Below are positions 1-8,154 of a stretch of DNA of 64,000 nucleotides, in pieces. Origin of the DNA: Prevotella sp. Lineage in GTDB: Bacteria > Bacteroidota > Bacteroidia > Bacteroidales > Dysgonomonadaceae. The DNA lies in assembly GCA_031285625.1 (NCBI GenBank), contig JAITVV010000095.1, positions 1 to 64,000 on the forward strand, read 5' to 3'. Position numbers and translations under genes: made by a program. Position 1 is the stretch's first letter; each line of letters starts with the position of its first letter. The notes beneath the pieces are model-generated. The model was not told the origin of the DNA. It made no database searches and saw only the letters and a program-made list of their open reading frames with translations.

Positions 1-930
1 AACATAGCACAGGTTGCCGAAGTCGTCATACACATACAGGGTATTCAGGTGCTGGATGGTTTTGTCCGGTAGTACATTGATCGCACGGGTTAACAGTACC
101 TGTCCCAGCTTGTCCTTAAACTCATATACCCTGTTGCCGTCTTCATCGGTCATACGGGTAACATAAAGCTGGGCGGCTTCGTATCCGCCGCCTGAATAGG
201 TCAGTTTGGTTGTCAGCCCTGATCCTGAAACAGCATATTTACGGCAGGAGAGCGCTCCATTGTCAACCGGGTCTGTACCGTTGGTCAGATAGTCCGTCTT
301 TACGGCTTTGCCCTTAGCCGCAGTATAATCCCCGTGCCAGGCTGTCCCGGGGCCGTATTGCTGCAGGATACGGTTCAGGGGTGATGCTTCGTAGACAGGC
401 AGGGAGTATGGCTTCTGGTCGTTACCGTTACTGCCGACAGCCCCTGTCTTAATCGTTGAAGGCGTAACGTATGCCCCGTTGTTATTTGCAATAACGGCCG
501 GTAGCCAGCTGTTACTCTCCCGCCCGAAAGCATCGTATTCCTGCAGGGTGACAAGGTCTGCCGTATTGGGGGTGATTCCGCGTTGTACGGTCTGCACAGG
601 GCGTCCCAGCCCGTCGAAGTACCGGATAGCTTCCATATAACGGCTGCCGTTATCGGTGGTATAGGTCCTGGTACGGATATAGTTCTGGTTGGAGCTGGCC
701 GAAGATGCCTGTCCTGCAAAAGGGTCGCAGGTGGAAGGGTTGACCCTCAGGGTAAGGCTACCGTTGGCCGTATTGGTAGCTTTGAAGCTAAAGCCGGGCT
801 TCAATGTAATACTCTGGCAGGCAGTTTCGGTGCCTCCTGCCGTGCGGGGGCTATTCAGGCTGATGGTTGCCTGGCCAAACAGCCCGGTGCTGCACAATAG
901 CAGGAATATGTGGTATAATAATTTTTTCAT
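1..930 (-). CDS. DUF6443/RHS-type secreted protein, N-terminal part (cut by window edge)
   Basis: The frame starts at ATG 928-930 and is still open at base 1, so only the first 310 residues are visible. A hydrophobic signal peptide of about 20 residues ends at FGQ. From about residue 80 comes the block IRTRTYT..YFDGLGRPVQTVQ, typical of the DUF6443 domain at the front of large Bacteroidota RHS/YD-repeat proteins; the following sequence (LLTRAINVLPDKT..YVYDDFGNLCYV) looks like a YD-repeat lead-in. Such proteins are exported and usually end in an RHS core with a variable toxic or adhesive tip, which lies outside this window. It follows the two tail-fibre-like genes with a 2-bp gap, suggesting one transcript. 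GC looks higher than in the chromosomal half. Confidence 0.8.
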   Translation of the reverse strand, partial: MKKLLYHIFLLLCSTGLFGQATISLNSPRTAGGTETACQSITLKPGFSFKATNTANGSLTLRVNPSTCDPFAGQASSASSNQNYIRTRTYTTDNGSRYMEAIRYFDGLGRPVQTVQRGITPNTADLVTLQEYDAFGRESNSWLPAVIANNNGAYVTPSTIKTGAVGSNGNDQKPYSLPVYEASPLNRILQQYGPGTAWHGDYTAAKGKAVKTDYLTNGTDPVDNGALSCRKYAVSGSGLTTKLTYSGGGYEAAQLYVTRMTDEDGNRVYEFKDKLGQVLLTRAINVLPDKTIQHLNTLYVYDDFGNLCYV

Positions 931-932
931 GG

Positions 933-1850
933 TCAATCGTTTTTAAGTTTTCTGTTCTCTTCTTCCAACGAGCGGATACGTGATTCTTGTCTCTCGTTTT
1001 CCTCTTTCAAGTCTTTTACTTGTTTATCCTGATTGATTACATACAAAGTCAGTTCTTCGATTTTCTGCAACAGTTTGATCTGCATCTCATTTACATTTAA
1101 TCCATCTTCTTGCATCTGCTTCTCGGAGGGTATCTCGGGAAGGTGTTTATTCTCTCTGACAAAGGTTTCAACCTCGGAGAGAGGCTTTAAAGCATAATCA
1201 GGTTCGAAGACGAAATCAGCGCCGGCATTGACTGTTATATTGACTTCCCGGGTGTTGATCGTTCCGGCAATGTCAAGGGCTGTCCCTTTTATTTTACCGT
1301 TGACATCCAGCTTAGCTTTGGGAACTGTACCAATGCCTATATTGCCATTATTGTCCGTATAGTATATGTTCATGAACCGGGCTTTACTTGTAATATCTGT
1401 ATTTGACCCTACACTGTAAGGTTTTATTTCCTGAACAGTATTTTGTGTCACACCATCTGAGCCGGCATTAGATAAGTATGCCTGAACAAAAATAGCAGCG
1501 TAACCAGCCAGCGTTTCTATTACAAAATCATATCCGGTTGTTGTTTCATATACTTTTAAGGCATAATTACTTGTTAAACCTCCCCGTTGTTCCTGGGTAA
1601 TCATTATTGGATTACTCGTATTGTCGCTTCTACTGGAAATTGAATAGGTGCGGTACCCCATAGTCCAGTCATTCCAGGTACCGCCATAAAGATCTATCTT
1701 TAGCTTATGGTAATTGCTATTATTATTTTTTGGTAATGATGCTATGTAGAATTTATTACCGCTTGTATTCCCTGTCCTTATAAATGAACCCTGTGCACAT
1801 AAGTTCATTGTAATAAAAGTCAGGAACGCTACTAAAACTGCTTTTTTCAT
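933..1850 (-). CDS. Tail-fibre-like secreted protein with C-terminal coiled coil
   Basis: 305 residues with a signal peptide ending near residue 20 (LCAQ). The middle is a beta-rich region. From about residue 170 comes the repeat GNIGIGTVPKAKLDVNGKI, then the conserved Bacteroidota block ADFVFEPDY..LSEVE..HLPEIPSE..LLQKIEELTLYVI, ending in a Glu/Lys-rich coiled coil. This C-terminal block is shared with the next upstream gene and resembles phage tail-fibre/chaperone regions, but here it sits on secreted proteins beside RHS genes. No enzymatic motif is visible. A trimeric surface fibre or a stalk for the RHS protein is an inference. It is spaced 2 bp from the DUF6443 gene and 12 bp from its paralogue. 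Confidence 0.75.
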   Translation of the reverse strand: MKKAVLVAFLTFITMNLCAQGSFIRTGNTSGNKFYIASLPKNNNSNYHKLKIDLYGGTWNDWTMGYRTYSISSRSDNTSNPIMITQEQRGGLTSNYALKVYETTTGYDFVIETLAGYAAIFVQAYLSNAGSDGVTQNTVQEIKPYSVGSNTDITSKARFMNIYYTDNNGNIGIGTVPKAKLDVNGKIKGTALDIAGTINTREVNITVNAGADFVFEPDYALKPLSEVETFVRENKHLPEIPSEKQMQEDGLNVNEMQIKLLQKIEELTLYVINQDKQVKDLKEENERQESRIRSLEEENRKLKND

Positions 1851-1862
1851 GCTTTTTCCGTA

Positions 1863-2846
1863 TTAATTGTTCTGTTGATTTTGTAGTTCCTGAATAGTCC
1901 TGTTTTGTTTCTCTATTTTTTTGTCCTGTTCGATAACATATAATGTCAGTTCCTCTATTTTCTGTAAAAGCTTTGCCTGCATATCTACTACATTGACACC
2001 GTTTTCCAGAACTTCTTTCTCGGAGGGGATACCGGGCAGGTGCTGTTTCTCGTTTATATGTTTTTCTACTTCCGAAAGTTCCGGTAAGTCATAGCTTTTA
2101 TCAAAGACAAAATCTGCCCATCCTGAGGCTTCCAGCTTTACTTCTTTGGCGCGGACGGTACCGTTGACTTCTAGTTTGGATTGGGGGTTGGTAACGCCGA
2201 TGCCGACATTGCCGTTCGTATTGACAATCAAGCGATCTCCGTTCGGCCCGACATGGAATATCCCGTCTGTGCGCATTACTCCGGTATTGTGGTAAAAACT
2301 CTTATTGCCATAAGTCCTTATCCATGTGGCATCTGTCATATTGAAGCCGCCGCCCCAGGACTGAAAATAAAACCCTTTATTTCCGTTCGCCCGATACCAG
2401 CCTGTGGTATATACTTCTCCCTCCACATGGAGCTTATACTGAGGACTGTTAGTGCCAATGCCGATATTTCCTTCCGGAGTGATGCGCATCCGTTCTACCA
2501 AGTCTGTAGTACCGGCATTGATTCCTAAGGGATTTGTATAAAATGCTAATCCTGTTTTCTGTACTAACGCATTATTTTCTAAATGGCGGTTGTACCTTAA
2601 TGCGGCAATACGGGCGCCTGTCTGGTCTGCGGCCACATCCCTGTAACCGGTAAAGTCAAGATTGTATTGAGCAGCCAGGCCTCCTACAGGAACGGCTTTA
2701 TTTCCGATATCTCCGATTTTGCCTATGCGTAAACTACCTCCGGAAATATTGGACACATGGAGATTGCCATTAATAGTCTGGTTTTGTGCAAAAGCTAGTG
2801 CTGTTACTGCAAGTAAAGCGATTATTAATAAAGTTATTTTTCTCAT
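1863..2846 (-). CDS. Tail-fibre-like secreted protein with C-terminal coiled coil (paralogue)
   Basis: 327 residues with a signal peptide ending at AFAQ (~residue 21). Two GNIGIGTN/VGIGVTNP-type repeats (about residues 126-136 and 213-223) flank a variable middle with WGGGF and HVGPNGDR segments. The C-terminus (ADFVFDKSYDLPELSEVE, then HLPGIPSE and LLQKIEELTLYVIEQD) is clearly paralogous to that of the neighbouring gene at 933-1850 while the N-terminal halves differ, a pattern of tandem duplication with diversification of the exposed part. The gene lies 16 bp downstream of the RHS-like gene and is probably co-transcribed with it. Function is unknown; a surface fibre is inferred. Confidence 0.75.
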   Translation of the reverse strand: MRKITLLIIALLAVTALAFAQNQTINGNLHVSNISGGSLRIGKIGDIGNKAVPVGGLAAQYNLDFTGYRDVAADQTGARIAALRYNRHLENNALVQKTGLAFYTNPLGINAGTTDLVERMRITPEGNIGIGTNSPQYKLHVEGEVYTTGWYRANGNKGFYFQSWGGGFNMTDATWIRTYGNKSFYHNTGVMRTDGIFHVGPNGDRLIVNTNGNVGIGVTNPQSKLEVNGTVRAKEVKLEASGWADFVFDKSYDLPELSEVEKHINEKQHLPGIPSEKEVLENGVNVVDMQAKLLQKIEELTLYVIEQDKKIEKQNRTIQELQNQQNN

Positions 2847-2862
2847 AGTAGTATGTAGTATT

Positions 2863-5757
2863 TTATTGATTTTGGTAATGGTAATCGTATGTCCGGATAT
2901 TCTTCTCTGTTGTACCTTCTTTTATATAAGTGCGTTTCAACCTGTTAAATGAGTCATATTCATAACAGGTGGTAATGCCTGCAGGGTCGGTAGCTGAAAG
3001 CATACCTACAAGTGGTTTGTAGGTGTAGGTGGTAACATGAGCACCAGATAAACTAGTCCGTAAACTATTAACCTTTGCCTTATCCGTATCTGAAAGAACA
3101 ATACTTTTGGCAATGTTATCAACAATCGTTTGTCCGCCCAGTATATCCCGAACTTGTGCGTAAGTCGCATTTTTGATCTCGGCAATAGGATATTGACCAC
3201 CGTAAGACCAAAGGTAGACTGTGCTGATGCTGTCTTTCGTAGTCAGTTGCTGTATATTGCCTTTAGTATCATAGACATTATAGGTAAGATCGGTATTAAA
3301 TGTTCCGTTTCCTGTCTTGGACTGTTCTGAAGCAGATTTATAGAAGCTGCCGAATTTCGCAAAATTTCTTTTCTGTGTGGAAATGTGAGTATTACCTGAT
3401 TTCGTTGTATGTTCAAGTGATACATTAATCATATTTCGAGCAACCATTTCTTTTGAAACGGCATCGGTAAAATCCTGCGCATATTTATACTCATGGCCAA
3501 TGATCCTGTCGTGTATAATCTCCTGCCTCTTTGTTAATTGTATATTATTGGTTTTGGCAAGGTCAACTTTTCCATAGGTGTAATCCGTTTTGAGGCTAAC
3601 CCCGTCTTTTATTTCTTCAGTTCCTTCCAATTTATAAAATCCGGTCTCGTACTCTTCCCAAAAATAATCAAAGAGAGCGCTGGCGCTTGCCAGTGGCCTT
3701 GGCGGGTCATAATTAAAAATATACCTTTCACTGGCATGTTTTCCTATTGTGATTCTTTTTTTATGCCCGACTGTGTATATGTAATTTATACTTTTAACCG
3801 GTTTACTTTCACCTTCTTTATAAAAGTCTTCCCTTTCCAACTTTCCCATTACCCACGACTGCAGGTTTTCAATGTAAGGATACCTGGGTGTTGCAAATGT
3901 CTGCCCTATCGCCGGATTTGCAGTAATAACCTGCCTGTAAACGTATGGAGCGCTATAGGTATATTCTGTTTTGCCTTGCCCTTCTTCAGTCTTTATGACT
4001 TTCCGGTAAATAATGGGGCTACCCTGATGAAAGAATAATCCCGAAAAAGGTTCTTCCGTATAATAATACCTGCAATGATTGGTAAATTGATTCGTCCCCG
4101 AGCCCCGGAGACCTATAAATATCCTGTATTTATATAAATCATAATCCTCATTATCATTAATCAGCTTTATGTAAAGCGGATTTTCATACTTATAAAGGGT
4201 TGTGACCGGGGTTGAGCCTGTATCGGGTTTTGATATTATTTTAGCCAGCCTGAGGCCACCTGCAATTTTGTTATCTTTATCCTTGTTGGCTTCCGTAAAG
4301 AATTCGCTAAAACCGCCTGTCGGATAGTTTATCTTCTTTAGCGTCCATGCTTTCATATGATGCTCAGACGGGTTTCTATTTGCTAAATTATTGTTCAAAA
4401 AGGTGTATGCCTCCCTGTCGGTTCGAGATATTTTCCCTACTAAATGGGCATTGGAAGTAACCCCGTTATAATAACCCCAGAAATCCTGTCCTAACGAAAC
4501 AGATGAGCCTTTGTCCGACCATCGGGGAGGTAATGACGGTGTTTCGTTGTAATGAAATGTATATCTAAGGGGAGAGCCTCCATCATTACCCCTGATTTCT
4601 ATGGATTCAAGTTTAAGCCTGTAATCAGTATCCTTCGCCGGATTCGTCGAACTTTGGAAATAGGAGTAATTAAACCCAATCCTTTTAATCACAGCCCCCT
4701 GCTTATCTTTGACTACTATTGCACTTAAACTGTAGTGGCCTCCTTTGTCTTTCCTCTGGGTAGAAGTTAAAATAAAGTCGATAGAGCCATTGTCAAAGTC
4801 TATCCTTGTTAAATTCCTTTCGTAAAATTCCGTATAAGACCCGTTGAGATCACGCTCATTTGTCTGGCTGCCGCTCCCGTCCGCATTATAGCCCACACTT
4901 AAAGTCCCCGAACGGTTAAAAACTTTATATACGGCAGGATCACTGTAAGTAAATTTGATCGAATTCGAAGAACCCGGTGAAACTATCGTTGACACTTTCC
5001 AGTTTGAGGCAGCCGTTAGCCCCCTTTTCGCTCTTTTGGTCGGGATATATATATCTTCTTTATCCGAAAAAGTATATATGATTCCGCCCGGGTCCGTAAT
5101 CTTAAAAGAATTATTTATTTGGTCCCTGTCGATCCTGTTGTTTGAATAAGGTATATTTACCAGATTCCTGTCCATATCATATACAAAAGACCCGGAAAGG
5201 CCATTTATACTGTAACTGTAAATATCTGACCCCATATCGTAGGTCTCACTGATAAGTTCCTTGAAATACCATTCAATGTTTCCAAAACCATCTAGATCAT
5301 AATCGTTTAGACTATTAAATTCTTTTTCTTTAATTGGTACTTTGACTTTTATACTTCCTCCTGTTCTTGTCCGGAGTGACAACTCCGGGCTATTAAGGAA
5401 ACCGGAACTTTTATCTTCATCATTAATTCCCTTGATCTCACGGCTGATCATCCCTCCTACATTCAGGTTCCATCCTAATCCGACCCAGGTCGCAATATCA
5501 TTTACCTTATTTCCCCCAAGGTGATAAGATAAACTGATGGGTAATTTTAAATCTCCTGCTTCGATCGTATATACAGGTATACTGATATCCGGAATGCCGA
5601 CACAGTTGCTTACAGGATAATTTTGGAAGCGGTCCAGCATTGTTGCCTCCGGCGTTTTTGTTAATTGAGCCTGCATGCTTAACTCCCTGTTCCAATCCTG
5701 GGCATAACCACAAACAGAAGAGATACTCACCATAACTATAGCTAATATTTTTTTCAT
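2863..5757 (-). CDS. RHS/YD-repeat-like large secreted protein
   Basis: The ATG at 5755-5757 is preferred because it begins a clean signal peptide (MKKILAIVMVSISSVCGYAQ); a longer frame to 5799 only adds a basic leader overlapping the upstream gene. About 964 residues. The N-terminal part has the block GIPDISIPVYTIE..LPISLSYHLGG..VASWVGLGW-like (here ATWVGLGWNLNVGG), common to Bacteroidota RHS proteins. The C-terminus carries YD-like repeats: TYTYKPLVGMLSATDPAG and YEYDSFNRL. It lacks an RHS core and toxin tip; in related loci this kind of protein precedes a DUF6443 gene, as here. It probably acts as a surface or secreted beta-cage or partner of the downstream RHS protein (inference). Confidence 0.8.
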   Translation of the reverse strand: MKKILAIVMVSISSVCGYAQDWNRELSMQAQLTKTPEATMLDRFQNYPVSNCVGIPDISIPVYTIEAGDLKLPISLSYHLGGNKVNDIATWVGLGWNLNVGGMISREIKGINDEDKSSGFLNSPELSLRTRTGGSIKVKVPIKEKEFNSLNDYDLDGFGNIEWYFKELISETYDMGSDIYSYSINGLSGSFVYDMDRNLVNIPYSNNRIDRDQINNSFKITDPGGIIYTFSDKEDIYIPTKRAKRGLTAASNWKVSTIVSPGSSNSIKFTYSDPAVYKVFNRSGTLSVGYNADGSGSQTNERDLNGSYTEFYERNLTRIDFDNGSIDFILTSTQRKDKGGHYSLSAIVVKDKQGAVIKRIGFNYSYFQSSTNPAKDTDYRLKLESIEIRGNDGGSPLRYTFHYNETPSLPPRWSDKGSSVSLGQDFWGYYNGVTSNAHLVGKISRTDREAYTFLNNNLANRNPSEHHMKAWTLKKINYPTGGFSEFFTEANKDKDNKIAGGLRLAKIISKPDTGSTPVTTLYKYENPLYIKLINDNEDYDLYKYRIFIGLRGSGTNQFTNHCRYYYTEEPFSGLFFHQGSPIIYRKVIKTEEGQGKTEYTYSAPYVYRQVITANPAIGQTFATPRYPYIENLQSWVMGKLEREDFYKEGESKPVKSINYIYTVGHKKRITIGKHASERYIFNYDPPRPLASASALFDYFWEEYETGFYKLEGTEEIKDGVSLKTDYTYGKVDLAKTNNIQLTKRQEIIHDRIIGHEYKYAQDFTDAVSKEMVARNMINVSLEHTTKSGNTHISTQKRNFAKFGSFYKSASEQSKTGNGTFNTDLTYNVYDTKGNIQQLTTKDSISTVYLWSYGGQYPIAEIKNATYAQVRDILGGQTIVDNIAKSIVLSDTDKAKVNSLRTSLSGAHVTTYTYKPLVGMLSATDPAGITTCYEYDSFNRLKRTYIKEGTTEKNIRTYDYHYQNQ

Positions 5758-5770
5758 CGCTCTAATTCGT

Positions 5771-6922
5771 TTACTTCTTAATAATAATTTCATTGACAAA
5801 TGCTCCGTTAGCCGTAATCCTCAATACATAGTTCTTCGGGTACAGACCTGAGCAATCCAGCGTTTCATTGTATATACCTTTGGATTTAGCTTTCGGTACT
5901 ATCTTCCTGACAGGCATGCCATCCAAAGAATATAGTTCAAAGGAGACTTTAGCATCTTCTTTGAGTTCATATTCCATGTTCAGTAGTGATTCCACAGGGT
6001 TAGGATACAGCTTGCAGGACATAATATCTTCCAATGCCACTATTTTTACCGCAGGGTCATCCTTTGGCTCTTTCTTATCCATATCCCACAGTTCATCCAG
6101 CAAAGCCTGGTTGTCAGGATCGGTATCCAGGTACAGGTGGTCCTGTGGCGGAAAGAAAAAGGCTGTTTTAAATATTTCCGCGCTGTCTGAAAGATTAATA
6201 TTCCTGACCGTCTCGAAAACAGGGTAACGATAGCCTTTGCTGTACCAACGACAGGTTTCCAACTGTTTGCCTGCGTTATCTGTTTCTTCCGTGGTATAAC
6301 TGTCTTCATCCGGTATGTCAAATATCGTCTGTATAGTTTTAACTCTCAGTACAGGACTAAGTGTATCCCCCGACGGCAGTATCATTTTTCCGTAGGCATC
6401 GGCTGTGGTTGTCATTGTCCCCTGCGTATGGATATCCACCGTGCCGGAGTAAAGGCCTTCCGACTGATAATTGGATAGTGTTGTCTGCCCGTAGTTCAGT
6501 GGAAAGCGCATCAGTACCATCGGGGAGGTATAGGCCAGTTTTACCGAGGGGTTTTCATGTCCCGTCTGCAACAGGCTGTCATGTGTTAAACGGTAGTAAT
6601 ACATCGTATTATGCTCGGTTCCGACAATCAGTTCGCTGTCTTTTATATCCGCTTTCTCATAGCGGTTGTCGCCCAGGATATAGATGCTGTCCCCTTCCAG
6701 CGGAGGCATATCATAACGCAGGGTATATTCATCATTAACGGATTTGAGTTTGCTGAAGTCCCAGAGCCTGTTTGCTCCGGATTCCCCGGGACTGATGTAT
6801 TCGACCTGTTGCTTGATTAACACATCACCGGGCCGGTAATGGTTGTGCAGGGTATTCAATTACCCGCAGACAGGCAATACAAAGCCTGCGGACATTAATA
6901 AAATTAATGCGGTTGTTTTCAC
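5771..6922 (-). pseudogene. T9SS type A sorting-domain protein, split from its signal peptide by an in-frame TAA
   Basis: The long frame (from 6859) ends in a typical T9SS sorting tail: LYPNPVESLLNMEYEL near residue 282, then VSFELYSLDGMPVRK and a Lys-Lys end. It has no start better than TTG and no signal peptide. Reading upstream in the same frame, a GTG at 6920-6922 begins KTTALILLMSAGFVLPVCG, a good signal sequence, followed directly by TAA (6860-6862) and then LNTLHNHYRPGD. One C-to-T change (CAA to TAA) would explain this. As written, the mature protein cannot reach the periplasm, so the product is probably lost unless the stop is read through or is a sequence error. The body has no recognised enzymatic domain. 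It sits first in the minus-strand RHS cluster. Confidence 0.7.
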
Positions 6923-7166
6923 TAAATTTAATATTATGGTTTATTTATGTTAATATTTTTCAGGCAGCAAAGATAAGTTTCTTTTCTTAATTTGATATAT
7001 TGCATGTTAATTTTTTGATAAAATATTTTAAAATAAACAGGATGAATAGATTCCCTAATCCTGTAATCTTTTTCTCGCAGGTTTATCTATGTACTGTATG
7101 GGATGTATAAGCAAGGCATACATTCTAATTTGTAATAGTATTAATCATTAAAAAAAACAAAACGAA

Positions 7167-7631
7167 ATGGCGTTGAAGTATGTTGTAACAAAACAAGTGT
7201 TTGGCTTTGATAAAAGCAGAGCCGAAAAATATGTAGCCCGTCAGGTGGTTTCCGGGCAGGTTAATTTTAGCAAGTTATGTACACAGGTAGGGCAGATCTG
7301 CGGTGCGCACCGGGGAACGGTGCAACTGGTTATTGCGGGATTGGTGGATGCCCTGATAAACAATCTGGACGATGGGAAAAGTGTACAGTTGGGTGAGTTT
7401 GGCATATTCCGTCCCGGTATCCGGGCAAAAGCGGCATCCGCCGAAGCGGATGTGTCTGCGGAAAATATCTATCGCAAACGTATTATTTTCACGCCGGGCA
7501 CAGCCTTGAAGGATGTGATGAACAAAGTGAGCGTTACCCATTTTACAACTCCGGATACGGATTACACGAAATCTAATTCCAGTACTGGTGACGGGAACGA
7601 AGAAGATGAATATATAGATCCTTCAGCTTAA
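7167..7631 (+). CDS. HU-family DNA-binding protein (Bacteroidota long form)
   Basis: 154 residues beginning MALKYVVTKQVFGFDKSR. The sequence follows the HU/IHF fold of the Bacteroidota histone-like family: an N-terminal helix pair, then VQLGEFGIFRPGIRAKAA at about residues 72-90 matching the conserved LGxFGxF element before the DNA-binding arm, and an acidic low-complexity tail (GDGNEEDEY). These proteins bend or coat DNA and are abundant near accessory loci. It is a single gene, divergent from the RHS cluster and followed by a strong terminator at 7743-7780. The specific role is unknown. Confidence 0.85.
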   Translation: MALKYVVTKQVFGFDKSRAEKYVARQVVSGQVNFSKLCTQVGQICGAHRGTVQLVIAGLVDALINNLDDGKSVQLGEFGIFRPGIRAKAASAEADVSAENIYRKRIIFTPGTALKDVMNKVSVTHFTTPDTDYTKSNSSTGDGNEEDEYIDPSA

Positions 7632-7742
7632 TCACAATAGTTTTTAAGGATGGATAACAATCATTCATCAAGTTAGAGAAAATCAAATTATCAAAGAACT
7701 TAAATCATTTTACTATTTCGACATCAGTACAAAACAGATATA

Positions 7743-7780
7743 AAAATCCCGCTTATATTCAAAATATAGCGGGATTTTAT
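7743..7780 (+). terminator. Rho-independent terminator after the HU-like gene
   Basis: Arms AAAATCCCGC (7743-7752) and GCGGGATTTT (7769-7778) pair perfectly, with more A/T pairing inside (TATATT/AATATA) and a T-rich 3' side. It stops transcripts from the HU-like gene and may act in both directions. Confidence 0.85.
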
Positions 7781-7799
7781 CTTTCGGCATCTCTATTGA

Positions 7800-8043
7800 C
7801 TAATTTCCTCCTCCGTTACCATCTCCCGGCTCTCCTTGCATTCCGGTAGGATCAATATACTTCACCGGATTCACGTCCCAACCGGCCGATAGCGTTTTCC
7901 CGCGTATAGCCGTTCATATCGCGTGTGGTGAGCGGGATAGCATAACGGTAGTTATAATGTTCATTTCACTTCTGTAACCAAAGGCGTCTTCCACTCTCCA
8001 CATACATGTTGTAGTCACGGTCGTACAGATATTTGTACCTCAA
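7800..8043 (-). pseudogene. Broken RHS-core C-terminal remnant
   Basis: On the minus strand, the last 25 codons before the TAG at 7800-7802 read AGWDVNPVKYIDPTGM and then a Gly-rich end. NPVKYIDPTG is the signature closing an RHS core, just before the variable tip. Upstream (to ~8043) the frame is broken: KYLYDRDYNMYVESGR, another RHS-core-like stretch, lies in a different frame and meets a stop. No start codon or intact frame remains. It has the same orientation as the RHS cluster to its left, so it is likely the leftover of a deleted RHS gene or displaced tip. Confidence 0.6.
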
Positions 8044-8154
8044 TGAAATCCTGAATATTTATTAAATTTAACTATATTTATGTCGGAAATATGGATTTAT
8101 ATATTTTTTTTGTATTTAAAAAATAAACAAGTATTTGAAAACTAAACAAACTTT

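Noticed and set aside
933-2846. Prophage tail-fibre genes
   Set aside because: Both proteins have signal peptides, and no phage structural or lysis genes are near; the fibre-like block is common in Bacteroidota surface proteins.
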